64,000 bases of DNA, from assembly GCA_947579605.1 (NCBI GenBank), contig OX388319.1, forward strand, positions 23,573,447 to 23,637,446, given 5' to 3'. This stretch comes from Athripsodes cinereus. Its lineage: Eukaryota > Arthropoda > Insecta > Trichoptera > Leptoceridae. Made by a program: the position numbers and the translations under genes. Below the pieces are notes generated by a model, which saw only the letters and a program-made list of their open reading frames with translations, ran no database searches and was not told the origin of the DNA. How positions within the stretch are numbered: position 1 is the first letter of the stretch; every line of letters starts with the position of its first letter. Below are positions 41,200-52,767 of this stretch, piece after piece.

Positions 41200-41525
41200 A
41201 CCATCACGCCGCTTCCCTCGCGGGGTAGGCAGAAAGGATCGAACGCCACTTCCTTCTATCCTTGCATACATCTTTCGCTTCCGTCACTGTCATACAATTC
41301 CTCATGCATGCTCTCCTGTTCAATGTGCTCAACACGTGACCGTTCTGTAGGATTTGATTCAAATGATCTTGCCATTTAATCCTCGGACGTCCACGTCTCC
41401 GCGCACCATTCCTCTCAGTCAAATATATCTTCTTGGTCATTCTGTCCTCATTCATTCTTTCCACGTGCCCGAACCATCTTAACTTATTCACATTCATCCT
41501 CGTTATTACACCAACTTTCATTTCA
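41200..41525 (-). pseudogene. LINE-b reverse-transcriptase C-terminal fragment, open frame
   Basis: The frame 41521-41204 is intact for 105 codons: MNVNKLRWFGHVERMNED, KKIYLTERNGARRRGRPRIK, STLNRRACMRNC and RRKWRSILSAYPAREAA before TGA. It contains the LRWFGHVERM and GRPR boxes at the end of LINE ORF2 proteins. The absence of decay suggests a fairly recent, 5'-truncated insertion. Ending DNA (CGGCGTGATGGTATGTATG) matches the family A tail. Confidence 0.88.
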
Positions 41526-42614
41526 CAAATTGGTGTAAAATATAATATTCAAACTATTTGAGTTTTTCTATATTAAATTAGATGTAGGTACAGTAACCTG
41601 GTTGCGGCTTAAAAAATCACTGTAAAACTGTTAGAAACACAATTACAAGTCGAAACCGTGTCACATTACAATTAAAAATAGTAAAAATTTAACCATTAAA
41701 TAGTCAAACAATCCTAGATATTAAAACTACAGTTTTTGTTATATTTTCTTTGAGATAGAACTCCAATAGTGTGTGTGTTAGACAGTATTATTATTACTAC
41801 CAATAGAGGTAGTATTATAGACGGTAGTGTAGACTGTGTAGAGTATAAGTCCTTTCTGACTGACTTGCTGTGTGTTGAGGCGAGTAATAGGCCCGCCAAC
41901 TACCACAATACACGTAAAACATCACATACATAGGTAACTAGTAGTTTACCCTTTTATCTGATACTTACGTACGATTTCACACACAATATTATATATTGTA
42001 CTGGAGGCATTGAAGGGTAAAGGTATTTTTGCAAAATTTCGAAAACTAAATTTTGTACAAAATCTTTTGTCGATATTTTGTTATTGTTAGCGATAAATAA
42101 TACATTTGTTAATTGATTTATTTGACGAGAGAGATGTATTTTGTCTTGTTAGGACATTGTCAATCTGATTTTAAAATTCACATATTGTATTCATATACAT
42201 ATATAAAAAAAACCCCAATAGCTTACAATAAATATGAAAAAAAAACAAAGTGCAATATAATAATAAAATGTATGTACCTATGTTTGTTATTGTCATTTGT
42301 TTGCTTTTATCATTCGTTTTTTACTAACGCGTATAGCACCTTTTTTAAGAAGATTAGAAAAAAAAACTAATATTGTCAACCGACGGTATTTGGTGGAAAC
42401 TTATGTTAAGTTAATCAAAATGAAACACTGCGGTTTATTGATTGAGTTTACGTATATTTTATAAAACAAATTAATTTATGAAATCAAATTTTTGACTATG
42501 ATTTGTAAGTTGAAATTAGGGTACCATTATTAATTAATGCAGTAAAACACAAAACAATTTGTTTGTTTCCATAAAAAAAAATACTTGTATTTAGTACTAC
42601 CACTGTAACGTTAT
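41526..42614. other. Unassigned
   Basis: Plus ORF 42113-42370 and minus ORF 41714-41899 have no recognisable domain. Confidence 0.35.
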
Positions 42615-42662
42615 AAATCGTGACTCGGCTTTCAAGAGCTTTCGCTGTCATCATCAGGCTGA
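42615..42662 (-). ncRNA. Hammerhead-like motif, partial helix support
   Basis: Minus strand: CTGATGA, T, GACAGC-GAAA-GCTCTT, GAAA, GCCGAG, TC. Both core strands are perfect; helix II has one mismatch and helix I is not evident. Same subfamily as 21607 and 21924. Confidence 0.35.
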
Positions 42663-42669
42663 CGTCAAA

Positions 42670-42790
42670 CAATACTTTACACTTTTCGGATCGAACCCCA
42701 CTTACTCCTATCCTTGAATACACTTTTGCATCAGTTACTCTGTCATAAAATTCCTCATACATGCTCTCCTATTCAACGTACCCAACTCAT
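42670..42790 (-). pseudogene. LINE-b 3' relic
   Basis: TCGGATCGAACCCCACTTAC, TTGCATCAGTTACTCTGTCA, TCATACATGCTCTCCTATTC match 41235-41320. Confidence 0.7.
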
Positions 42791-42904
42791 GATTAAATAA
42801 AGTATGTAGGTATTTGGATAAATTGAAACCAGTAAAATTTAAAAATTGTCATTTGTATAATCAAGCCTCTCTTGTTTAGATAAATTGGAACAACGTTCCG
42901 CTAT

Positions 42905-43290
42905 AATTTTATTTTTATTTTATTTATTCAGTAAGGATCAGACGGTTGAAACAATTAGTATAGACATTAAAAGACAACAATAGACAAACCAATAAAGATC
43001 CCCTTTTTACCAATCTAATAAACATAAATTTGAGACTCAAAATGATGAAAGACATATAAATGTAAAAAATGTGAAAATATAAAAATGTGTAAAATGTTAA
43101 AATGTAAAAGTGTAAAAAAAGTGTAAAAAATGTAAAAATTATAAAAATGTATAAAATATATAAAATGTTTAAAATGCAAAAAATTGTAAAAATGCGAAAA
43201 ATGTAAAAAAGTATAAAATGCAAAATGTATAAAATTTGAAAAATGTAAAAAAGCAAATAAATGCAAAAAATACAAAAAATATAAAAATAC
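42905..43290. repeat. Dispersed repeat with TGTAAAAA expansion, copy 1
   Basis: TTCAGTAAGGATCAGACGGT, AATTAGTATAGACATTAAAA, then >200 bp of TGTAAAA-type units. Closely matches 46195-46560; a third, older relative is at 44280-44410. Three overlapping minus ORFs rich in Phe, Tyr and Ile are only readings of this simple repeat. Confidence 0.8.
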
Positions 43291-43429
43291 ACAACCCACC
43301 AAAGTCCACTAAACCAATCCCCAAAAGTATTAGTACAAAAGTAAAAGTATAATTGAAACTTGTAAATTGTAAACATGTATATTTGTACAATCAAGCCTTT
43401 TTCATTTGATAAATTAAAACAACAACGTT

Positions 43430-43600
43430 CTACTATAGATTAAACAACGTGAAAAATACGTCTTTTGACTAATATCAGTATCTTCGATAGTGACCTCATA
43501 CATAGGTCGAAAGTAATCAATGGTAGAACAAAACGCTTGTTTTAATTTTTTCCAATTATGAAATTCTACTACGTGTGTATAAACGCTATAAATAAAATAT
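43430..43600 (+). repeat. Repeat ending TTATGAAATTCTACTACGTG
   Basis: CGCTTGTTTTAATTTTTTCC, then AATTATGAAATTCTACTACG. The same end follows the palindrome at 52936 and occurs at 58620-58675, marking one family. Confidence 0.55.
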
Positions 43601-44069
43601 ATAATCATTTAAAAAGTTTTACAATTAATTAATATAATGTCATTTCCCACTTTCCTCATTATTAAATAGGTATTCCCAAAATTCATGAATAGTAAAATAC
43701 TGAAATTCCATATGCGTAATGTAAATAGACTTAAATGAGTCATAAAACTATTAGCAGAAACCCTAAACAATTATGTTATGACTATGCAAGTAGTATTATA
43801 GTATGTATCTACCTAAAATAATAATTATAATAACATGTCGCCAATCTAAAACAAAAATGACACAAATTTAAAACTGAAAGTTAAGTTTTGGTGGAGTCCT
43901 AGCGGAAAATAAATCCTAAGGAATCTTTTTAATAAGTACTGCATTGGATTTAATGTTTCAGTAGTAAAATAGTAAGGTAGTATTTGAAATAGTTTAAAAA
44001 ATAAAATAACACTGTTTTATTGATGTTTTTTTTTCACTACAATGAATGCAATGTATACTTACCACAATT
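43601..44069. other. AT-rich, nothing recognised
   Basis: No ORF or family match. Confidence 0.4.
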
Positions 44070-44112
44070 ACGTCTAGAGCTTTCAACAACGAATTGCCAT
44101 CATCAGGGCTGA
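44070..44112 (-). ncRNA. Hammerhead-like motif, UUCG-capped helix II
   Basis: Minus strand: CTGATGA, T, GGCAA-TTCG-TTGTT (three standard plus two G-T pairs), GAAA, GCTCTAGACG. Core strands are perfect, helix I is unsupported. Confidence 0.35.
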
Positions 44113-44279
44113 GCTTAAAAATTTAACTCGATGTTGGGTGGGGGAGTGTTTGTAGTAAGAAATGGAGAAATTGAAGGAATTTGGACATTAATAATATCCA
44201 CGTTATGAGATAGACATTTGTTGATTTCCAAGAACATTCAGTATACGCCCCTCAATTTAAGAGTAGATACAAAACTTTT

Positions 44280-44410
44280 ACTTTTTATTTTATTTAATCT
44301 TTGTAAATCAATCATACAGTTATAACAATAAATGAAAATTAATAAAAACAACGAGCAAACCAATCAAAACCCCTTTCTTACCAGCTAATAAACAGAAATT
44401 TGAAGTGTTT
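44280..44410. repeat. Older relative of the 42905/46195 repeat
   Basis: CAAACCAATCAAAACCCCTT, TCTTACCAGCTAATAAACAG, AAATTTGA parallels CAAACCAATAAAGATCCCCT, TTTTACCAATCTAATAAACA. Confidence 0.6.
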
Positions 44411-45424
44411 TATTTAACAAAACATGAAGAAAGAAAAAATTGTAAAAACATACCTACATAAAAAAATAAGTTAAAAAAATAGAAAAATAAAATAAAAAAT
44501 AAAAAAAAAAATACATAAATTTACAAATATTTATAACATTTTCTATATTAAAAGATAAAACATTTTCATCATATTATAAAACATGTAACATTTTCAGTAC
44601 CTATTGAAATAATGATCATAAGTTTGGAGCATAAATGTCTCTACACTATAAAACTTTTTATTTATATTTATTTATTTATATTTTTTCATATCGTCCTTAG
44701 GTCCTAATATTGCGGACACTTGGACTCGTCAAATGTAGAAAATAATAACCAATGAAAATTACAAACAAATATAGAAAATAAATCTGTTTTAAAAACTTAA
44801 CTAACTGGTTACCAATTTATAAAATAATATTAGGTAATACATTAAAAAAAATATAAATGAATTGTGTCACTTTCATTGCCAACGTACGACGTACTATGCT
44901 AGTATCAAATATTAGACCGTTCAACCTACGAGCGCAACAGTGTTAACAAAAACACCGTAAGTATTTAAATATTAACTATGCATGCACCACAACAGGTAAA
45001 CACCTAGTTAAAAAGGTGTTAAATAGACGGATCTGGTTGTTTTTAACCTTATAGAATCCCAAAATAATTAGGTAAGTACTTATTATAGTGTTAAAAGCTT
45101 TGGGAAATGAGCTAAAGTAGTTTAGTTTAGTTCCATCAACCTCATTGCCTCTAAAGCTCAATCAACTGAAAGTAATTTTGAAACGGTTCGTTTGTTTGTT
45201 AACCCCAGATTTTTAAACATGATTTTTAGTGTGAGTACAAAGCATTACCTTTAGTATAGTTAAAAAATTATATTAAAATTTTTAATATTTTTTAAAATGT
45301 TTTTATATTATTATGACATCTCTCAGAAGTGAGGTAGACAGTGAAGTTTCTGTAATAATCTGATTAAGTATTTGATAAAAAAGTGAAATAAGTAAAAAAT
45401 ATCTTCATCATCATCATTATCATC
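44411..45424. other. AT-rich, nothing recognised
   Basis: Low-complexity AAAATAAA tracts, (ATTT)n at 44660-44685 and an (ATC)n run at 45403-45425 that forms the tail of the LINE-c relic. Confidence 0.45.
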
Positions 45425-45764
45425 ATTGTCCTCAACGCTCCTCTCGGGAGCACAGGGCAGAAACCAGCCTCCTCCATTCAGCCGAGCGTCTCTGTGCCAA
45501 TTGCGTCACCTCTTTCCACGACATTCCTTGCGCTCTGATATCGTTGTCATAGGAACGGTGTATTGTGATAGAGGGACGCCCGGGCCGACGGAACACCTGC
45601 GGACGGAAGAACAGTGCTCTTTTTGGCCAACTATCATTAGGCATTCTCAAAACATGTCCCAGCCAGGACCAACGTCTCTCCTGTATTACGGAGATTACAG
45701 GTCTCTGCTGGGTGCGCCGGCGCATATATAATATAATTATTAAGGATGTTAATGATATGACCAC
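45425..45764 (-). pseudogene. LINE-c reverse-transcriptase C-terminal relic
   Basis: Minus frame: RRRTQQRPVISVIQERRWSW, LGHVLRMPNDSWPKRALFF, RRPGRPSITIHRSYDNDI, SWKEVTQLAQRRSAEWRRLV, SALCS then stop. The RRWSWLGHVLRM and GRP boxes and final WRRLVSALCS belong to a different LINE lineage from LINE-a/b. An (ATG)n-type tail follows. The frame is intact over 110 codons, but only the last ~90 are clearly LINE. Confidence 0.85.
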
Positions 45765-45999
45765 TTATATAGCGCCGTAAGACGATAAGACGATATGCAG
45801 TGGCGAAATTTATCACTATGAAGTGATTTCTTCCATCTAACCACGACACATTGACACATACCTAATTAAAACAAATATACCTATACACAAATATACTTAT
45901 ACATACTTATAGAAATAAAAAATTAAAATAATATTTGACACACACCCAACACGTAGTAAGGATTATGGATTAGAAAAAAAGAGGGGGGGGAGGCTAGGG
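45765..45999. other. Unassigned
   Basis: AT-rich with a G8 run near 45985. Confidence 0.4.
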
Positions 46000-46130
46000 A
46001 ACGGATACAGAGTTAGAAGACAATTGAGCTGAGTTATGACACAGAGAGGACAACTTGTATGTTTTTTACATGCAGCTAGTATAATATTTACTCCGCTTGT
46101 GGAAAATGTTGTAATGGTATAGATAGATAA
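46000..46130 (+). repeat. Family A 3' part
   Basis: GACACAGAGAGGACAACTTG, TTACATGCAGCTAGTATAAT, ACTCCGCTTGTGGAAAATG, GGTATAGATAGATAAATAA. Confidence 0.65.
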
Positions 46131-46194
46131 ATAATACATTAAACTCTATTTCACACATAAAATATAATGTTCATCTATTCGTTTGCTTTCTAAT

Positions 46195-46560
46195 GAATTT
46201 ATTTTTATTTTATTTATTCAGTAAGGATCAGACAGTTGAAACAATTAGTATAGACATTAAAAGACAACAATGAGCAAACCAATTAAGATTTCCTTTTTAC
46301 CAATCTAATAAACATAAATTTGAGACCTAAAATGATAAAACACATATAAATGTAATAAAATGTTGAAATAAAAAAATGTGTAAAATGTTAAAATGTAAAA
46401 GTGTAAAAAAAGTGTAAAAAATGAAATAAATGGAAAAAAATATAAAAATGTATAAAATGTAAAAATGCGATAAATGTAAAAAAGTATGAAATGCAAAATG
46501 TATAAAATGCAAAAAATGTAAAAAAGCAAATAAATGCAAAAAATATAAAAAGAACAAAAA
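46195..46560. repeat. Dispersed repeat with TGTAAAAA expansion, copy 2
   Basis: Nearly the same as 42905-43290 over the first ~120 bp; the simple-repeat part differs in unit number and phase. Minus ORFs are artefacts. Confidence 0.8.
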
Positions 46561-46719
46561 AATGGAACAAAAATATCAATATGTATCTCTGTGGTGTTTC
46601 TATAAAATGAAACAAAAACTCCAAATAATCAAATGATATAAATAATACAATTTTAGAAGTTATAGTTATATTAGTAGTTAGTAGTAGCAGCAGTATAGAT
46701 GTAAAATAGGGTGTTTAGG

Positions 46720-47060
46720 GGTGTGTTGTACACTCTCGCGGCGCCCACCCCCCGCGGCAAACATTGTATATAGGGGGGTGGTGAAAAAGAGAGGCAAATT
46801 GCACTAGTGTTAAAAAGTTCCGATCGATAAGAAGCTGCCTCACTATGGATGCTGTTTAAAATTGTGTGAGTAAAATTTTATTTCAAAATCAACCCCATTC
46901 CCCACCCTCCCCCTCCGTATTATCTGTGTGAGTGCGTAATGAGAGGGTGTACTTGTGGGTGGCTCCAGAGGGTGATGTGCACCCCCCATTTTCTCCCTTT
47001 TTTAGTCTCTCATTCCTCTCTCTTTCGTTCGTTTCCCTTCCTGTAACTGTGTACCACTAC
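46720..47060. other. GC-rich, strand-asymmetric island
   Basis: TCGCGGCGCCCACCCCCCGC, CCCCACCCTCCCCCTCCGTA and TGAGAGGGTGTACTTGTGGG alternate C-rich and G-rich pieces. GAGAGGGTGTTT-like words recur at 22615 and 48985, hinting at shared ancestry. Confidence 0.45.
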
Positions 47061-47244
47061 TACAACCAATACTAATACTAAAATTGAGTAGATTTTGCAA
47101 AGAGCAGCGGAGAATTAAAAAAAACGATTGTTACTGTAATTTGAATAAACGTAATCGAACGTAGTTTTGAAATTAGAACACTATTATATTATTATTTGAA
47201 TTTAGAAGCCTTTCTATTCCTAATAGTACTACTGTTAATATTAC

Positions 47245-47480
47245 TATGCCATCACAAGTTTAACCACAAGTGAAATAGCCTGCAGATTAACTGCATGTTA
47301 TAAACATTATAAACATGTTATAAACATGTCCTCTTCATACCAATAAAAAATTGGACACCCAGAAAGGGTGTCATACCTTATTTATAAGAGATGTTTTATT
47401 AACATCACATTCTTACAGGACACTCGAAAACTTACAGAAAAGAGTGGGAGATCTTTTTTTATCGGAAATTCCACGCAGTT
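47245..47480 (-). repeat. Family A copy with internal duplication
   Basis: ACTATGCCATCACAAGTTTA, AAATAGCCTGCAGATTAACT, a doubled TTATAAACATGTTATAAACATG, then CAGGACACTCGAAAACTTAC, AGAAAAGAGTGGGAGATC. Confidence 0.75.
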
Positions 47481-48160
47481 ATAATTTACTGAATTTTGTT
47501 ATCACTGTTTTAGCAAATAGCAGAAGTTTTATACTTTCTGGCTCAGGTTCGAAGCTGGACAAATCTATTAGTTGTGAAATGTCAGTAGAGTCTCAAACCT
47601 AATTATATTTTGACTGATTTCCATATTTACATTGATTCTCTATTCAATTTTTCAAACAAATTTCTGCATACCCAGTCAAAATAGTGATATTTCTGAAATT
47701 GTCCGATTATGATGCCAAACGTTACGTTTTTTGCACTCTGGGTTTGCAAGAGAAGGCGAATAGAGAGGACTTCAGAAGGAACCTCAAACATAGCTTTTTG
47801 TAGGGAGCTTTAGATGATAGACACACAATTAACTGTCCATAAATAAATTTATTAATAAACAGGTATAGGTATACTAAGTAGAGAAGCTAGAAGACTAAAT
47901 GAATATCGTAAACATACACGTCGTAAATTGTTTTATTTTAAAATATTTTTGAGTAATTTCTGTATTGAAGTTTGGTATTGAATCTTTGAGCTTCACAAAT
48001 AAATAGCTTGCAATTTTACAATATAAATATCAAAAAATGTTCACAAGACATTCTCTCCATATCCAATAAATTGTAGGAAACCGTGGATGAGAAAGAAAAT
48101 AACTCAACAGCAACTCATCTGCACAATTAACAAATTTTGCAAGACTCCCTTTAAAAGTAA
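47481..48160. other. Unassigned
   Basis: Plus ORF 47351-47602 starts within family A and has no domain. Confidence 0.35.
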
Positions 48161-48164
48161 ATAG

Positions 48165-48210
48165 AAAAGGTGTTCCTATGCTTATGAATCGGTTAATTGT
48201 TCCATGTTGT
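48165..48210 (-). repeat. Family C word
   Basis: AAAGGTGTTCCTATGCTTAT, GAATCGGTTAATTG, complement of the family C core. Confidence 0.45.
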
Positions 48211-48284
48211 CAACAACAGATGTCGAACTTGTGGACAGTGCTCATAATATTAAAAGATAAAAATTGATTAATACATCTTCTTCT

Positions 48285-48405
48285 GTAAGTGCCCTGTCAT
48301 GACCCTCCATCGTTGATGATCACTCTGGCGTAGGCTTCGCGGTCCCGCACTGTTTGGAACAACTCCTCCACACTTCTCGTCCCTCTTATTTGCCTGTCAC
48401 AATCA
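48285..48405 (-). pseudogene. LINE-i C-terminal relic (probable)
   Basis: Minus frame: CDRQIRGTRSVEELFQTV, RDREAYARVIINDGGS then TGA. A RDRE-hydrophobic-ARV ending before the stop is common to LINE ORF2 tails; only 37 codons are seen, so the lineage is unsure. Confidence 0.5.
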
Positions 48406-48459
48406 AACGCAGAATTTGGTACATTTTTCCGTGCATAACACGATTCAGATACGAGATCT

Positions 48460-48592
48460 TACGTCTGATCATCCTGAATGTCTGAATTTTATATTGGCAC
48501 GGAGAAGACAGTTTGCATGTTTTATATGCAGCTGGTCTGCTGGCTACCCCACTTGTGGGATATGCCGTGATGGTATAGTAGTAGTAGTAGTA
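48460..48592 (+). repeat. Family A 3' half with (TAG)n tail
   Basis: TGATCATCCTGAATGTCTGA, TTGGCACGGAGAAGACAGTT, CTGGTCTGCTGGCTACCCCA, CTTGTGGGATATGCCGTGAT, then TAGTAGTAGTAGTA. Tail and end are the clearest view of the 3' terminus. Confidence 0.85.
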
Positions 48593-48894
48593 TCTTACGT
48601 ACTTTAACATTCAACAAGATTCCTCTGTCCATTTCAGCTCTTTTAAATTGATACAAAGCTAAGATAAAATACTACCTGTGAAAAATAACAGGTAATAATG
48701 TGATTTATAGATGACGTCGTATTAATAATAAAACTCGCGATAGTAAAGTACATGAATACTTAGTCGTTAAAACGAATAATATATACTTTTAACAGTAGTG
48801 TAATATGCGAAATTTTCTATATAATAATAAAACATATACATTGTAATACCTACGTTTTTCCATTCCACACACACATACACTCGCACAGAATGAA

Positions 48895-49225
48895 AATCCG
48901 TCCCCCCCCCTCTCTCTTATTTTTAGTAACACACAGAACACCCCCCTCACTGAAAAAAAGGGAGTCGGGGTGGGTGGAATTTGTGAGAGGGTGTTTGCCT
49001 TAATATTATTATTTTGTATTGATGTGCGTTCAATAATAAGAATAATAATAATAATACCGTGTATTTTTCCGCATACTACTATGTACTACTGGCTGTACCA
49101 AATAATAATATGAGGGTGGGGGGTTAGTGAGGGATGAAGTGTGTGTTGTGTGAAGGGGGAAGGAAACGATTTTTAACCAGGGAGGTTTTCCTACTGGGGG
49201 GGGGGGTACGCGCACACTCATTTGA
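48895..49225. other. GC-rich, strand-asymmetric island
   Basis: CCGTCCCCCCCCCTCTCTCT, GGGAGTCGGGGTGGGTGG, TGAGGGTGGGGGGTTAGTG, ACTGGGGGGGGGGGTACG. Potential G-quadruplexes; (ATA)n at 49035-49055. Confidence 0.5.
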
Positions 49226-49474
49226 GATTCATTAGAATAATAATAATAACAGCATGTAGTAACATATTGACATTGTCATATTTTCCGAATTATTATTATA
49301 ACCAAACGATATTACATTAAACAGGAATTATTTCGCTTGTTTTAAATAAAACACTACGCATAAATACCTGTCCCTGCATCTTGAGGCCGGGATTAGTAAG
49401 CCTGTCTATTTTTTTTCATTTTTCAATATCTCTTCGAACGGTTTGTTCCCCTTTCTTCCCATGGTCTATCGTTA

Positions 49475-49945
49475 AGGTCCCAAAATAATCGGAGTCTAGA
49501 ATTTCCACCTCATAGCACATCTTTTTACTCATCATCTTTCACCGTACATGCTACCAGAATCTGGAACAACCTCCCCAATGATATTCGGTCCTCTTCAACT
49601 ATAGGCTCATTCAAACATAAAGTAAAATCCCTCATAAACAACCCACTATCTCATCAATAGTAGATAGTTCTCACTTAGATACATATATATAGGTATACGT
49701 TTATGGTTGTGAATGCTTACATTTTTTTTATATTTATATAGGTAGATAATCTTGTTTTATATTATATATTTCATTTTCTGTTTATATGTTCTGTTTAACT
49801 TTTGGTCTAAACTCACTTTATAGTAAAACATATTTATCAAACATTGTAGTAGGTTTACTGGAAGACATTGCCTCAAGGCAATATGTACGCCATTTGTGAA
49901 ATTTATTTTTGACAAAATTGTTTATTATTATTATTAATACAATAT
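49475..49945 (+). pseudogene. LINE-e reverse-transcriptase end plus 3' UTR
   Basis: The frame reads RSLEFPPHSTSFYSSSFTV, HATRIWNNLPNDIRSSSTIG, SFKHKVKSLINNPLSHQ and stops at TAG (49657). SSSFTV-ATRIWNNLP-DIR-FK is typical of CR1/Jockey-type ORF2 C-termini. The 3' UTR has CTGGAAGACATTGCCTCAAG and ends in TTATTATTATTATTA near 49938. A possible antisense relative is noted at 25340-25450. Confidence 0.8.
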
Positions 49946-50924
49946 ATGGAAATTGTTTCTATAAGTATACAGATAAACTTTTCAATATCACACAATTATT
50001 CAACAAGTAGACAAATATAAAAACAAACAAAACATAACTATACTTCAGTTCAAGTCAAAAAATACAATAAATTAATCAAAAATTGCATTCATTAACCATA
50101 TTCCCAAATCCATCATATTCAATCATACATCCAACTATCATAAAAACAAAATAAAAATAAAAAGAGGAATGCCACAGTCAAATAACAAATCATTTATACA
50201 ATCACAGTTAAGATACTCATAATTATATAGTAACAATTTCAGAGCTACGATTCTCACATTTAAGGAATATAATAAATTGGTTGTCAACCCAAACACAAGA
50301 TGGAGTCGGAGAACGATACTGTTCTTTAATATACAGAGTTGCTTTGACCGAGGTTAAAAATATTTAAAAAAATCACGCAGGTGTTAAAACTTCATTAAAA
50401 TGCGAAACTTCATTTACATAATACTAATAAATCTTTGTGTGTATGGTGTATCTAAGCCAGGCATAACGGAAAAAATAGTATTTTATCCGTGTTTGTTAGT
50501 ACGGGATATATTTTTCTTAACCTGCTGATACCTTCTCATACTTTCTATCAGTACAATGAGTATTATTATTATTTTTCTATTTCTTAAAAATCTTTAGTAT
50601 TGCCATACTTAGAAAATTCAACTGATGATTTCCTGAAACTCGGCCTCTGAAATATGAAGCTCGTCACTTCTCTCTCCTCCTCCCTCCTTTTTGAGATTTT
50701 TTGAATTCTGTTTACTCCTCTTTATTACGCATATATTTTTTCTATATATAAATATTATTATTAATATGTGTGCTTATTTTAAAGGAGTTTTTTTTAATAT
50801 ATTCATTGTAAACATTTCTCTATAAAATTGTTTGTATTGTAATCAAAAGAAATTGAAGAATGTGTAAATAAAAATATAACTCCACAGATACCTCATCTAT
50901 ATTTTATATATTTTTATATTTTTA
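49946..50924. other. Unassigned, AT-rich
   Basis: No ORF. A poly-A/T mix with a short pyrimidine run at 50665-50690. Confidence 0.4.
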
Positions 50925-51490
50925 TTCGACCTCCATAGGCTCCGCAATGGGCACTTGGGGGTGTCAATCCAGAGTACATTTTAAAAACATATAATTCAAT
51001 TAAAAGAGACAAGGCGTACAACAATATATTAATATCAATGGTGATCGATAATCCCTGGGTGTAAAGGGCCCAGTGATTATGTCGTCAGATGTGATATCAA
51101 ACTACATTATGTTTCTGCATCCATGTTACTAGAATCTTTTTCCAATAACATTTCGTTAACTGAATAAAATGATTTTTCTAACAAATACTTCCTCACCCCT
51201 TCCTTAAAGCGATCATCCTCCAATGTTTTGATATGCAGTAACAGTTTGTTGTACAGCTTCACACTTAAACCCACGAAACTATCCGCAACCTTTGCTAGTC
51301 TGCATTTTACGGTTCTGATGCTGCCTGCACTTCGCGTTGGATAGCTATGGTAGTCTGCGTTTAGAGGTGTGTTCTCTATATTTTTTCGAGCATACATAAG
51401 GCACTCCTGGATATACGCGCCAGCAAGTGTGAGTATGCCCAGTTTTTTAAAGTGTTCACGGCAGGAATCTCTCGGGCGCAATCCTAAAAT
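50925..51490 (-). pseudogene. LINE-f reverse-transcriptase end plus 3' UTR
   Basis: Minus frame: LRPRDSCREHFKKLGILTLA, GAYIQECLMYARKN, HSYPTRSAGSIRTVKCRLAK, FVGLSVKLYNKLLLHIKTLE, DDRFKEGVRKYLLEKSFYSV and a stop at 51107. CREHFKKLGILTLAG-YI-E and KLYNKLL-IK-L-FK are standard in CR1/Jockey-type LINEs. The 3' UTR runs to TGGAGGTCGAATAAAAATAT near 50925. Upstream (51490-51545) AACCAAAAGATTGCAAAA is present twice. Confidence 0.82.
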
Positions 51491-52767
51491 GGTCAACCAA
51501 ACCAAAAGATTGCAAAATTGGTATACAACCAAAAGATTGCAAAAATTCCCTTTGTTAGCAAAAAGGAATGATTGCCTGATAATTAAGAGTCGGCTCAAGC
51601 TGGTTTAAGTGCTCTTTAACATTAAAATTTTTACTGATGGTTCGCCTGAAGGGCATCCCAAACAAAATCCTTCCAGAAATTAAATACAACCGTTTATGTA
51701 CACCGACTCCACAGTTTTTCAAAAAAAAACTGAAAATGATCTAACAGTTGCGTATTTACTACGTACTAGTTGTTTGTCTTAATAAATATAAATATTTAAT
51801 AAAAATTAACATAAATAATTTTATTATTGTATGCATAGTACATCATCATAAATTAATTTACTTTTACTCAAGTTACTCAGCTCTTTGAACAAAATCATTC
51901 CCTTCCCTTTACCTTTCCCCTCAATCCTAAAAGTGCTCACATGTAATTGAATTTATCTCAAAGCTTTCCTTCTTTATTTTCATATTCTTATACATATACC
52001 TTTTTAAATATACATTTATCTAATTATCTGTCATGATAATAATATTTTAAAAACTGTTTTATATAATTTGTTTTTTAACTAAGATTTTGTATTATATAAC
52101 TTAAGTTGTAATTGGCTTTAATTTTGCACAATTATTGTCTTATTATGTTATATAAGCTTTAACTTTAATTTTAAAATAAATAAATACATAAAAAAAATTA
52201 AAACAAAATATTTTAAGACTAGATCGAAGTTCTTAAAACTAATTGCAATTTTCATAGCCAAATTTTTTTAAACAAGCAGTTTCTTCTAGACTCAATATTG
52301 CTACATTTTGAGTTACTTTAATATAAAAATATATTCTGGTCTCAGAATAGGTGTTCTTTTGGCCTATTACATATCATTTCAAAGTCATAACCTGAAAAAA
52401 ATCGATACATAGTTTGCTTATAATAAGTGACATTATCCATACATAAAAATATATATAAACCTATATTATATATATATTATAGACGACCCTGATTATTTGG
52501 TAGATAGGCCCTAAATTAGATGAACACCCTGAAGGGAGGGCGAGGGGGCCGTACAAATGTACAAGGATCTAATTAATTTACGATTAATTAATTAATATTT
52601 TATTATTATTAATTTGTTTATTTAAAATGAAATTAATTCTGAACCCTTTCTAATCATTTTCATATTACGCCCAAGACACACACATAAATGTTATAAATAT
52701 TAATATTTTAACTGCCTATGTATGTACAACAAATAATTTGTATATATTATATTTTCATATAATATTG
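51491..52767. other. Unassigned, AT-rich
   Basis: A family C word lies antisense at 51580-51625 (GGCTCAAGCTGGTTTAAGTG). Near 52495-52550, GTAGATAGGCCCTAAATTAG and AGGGAGGGCGAGGGGGCCGT are local GC-rich words. No gene seen. Confidence 0.4.

Noticed and set aside
42924..43394. Phe/Tyr/Ile-rich minus ORFs of up to 156 codons that look like membrane proteins
   Set aside because: They translate TGTAAAA-type simple repeats in all three frames; the same happens at 46305-46624.
45426..45731. Plus-strand 101-codon ORF
   Set aside because: It is the antisense shadow of the LINE-c polymerase tail.
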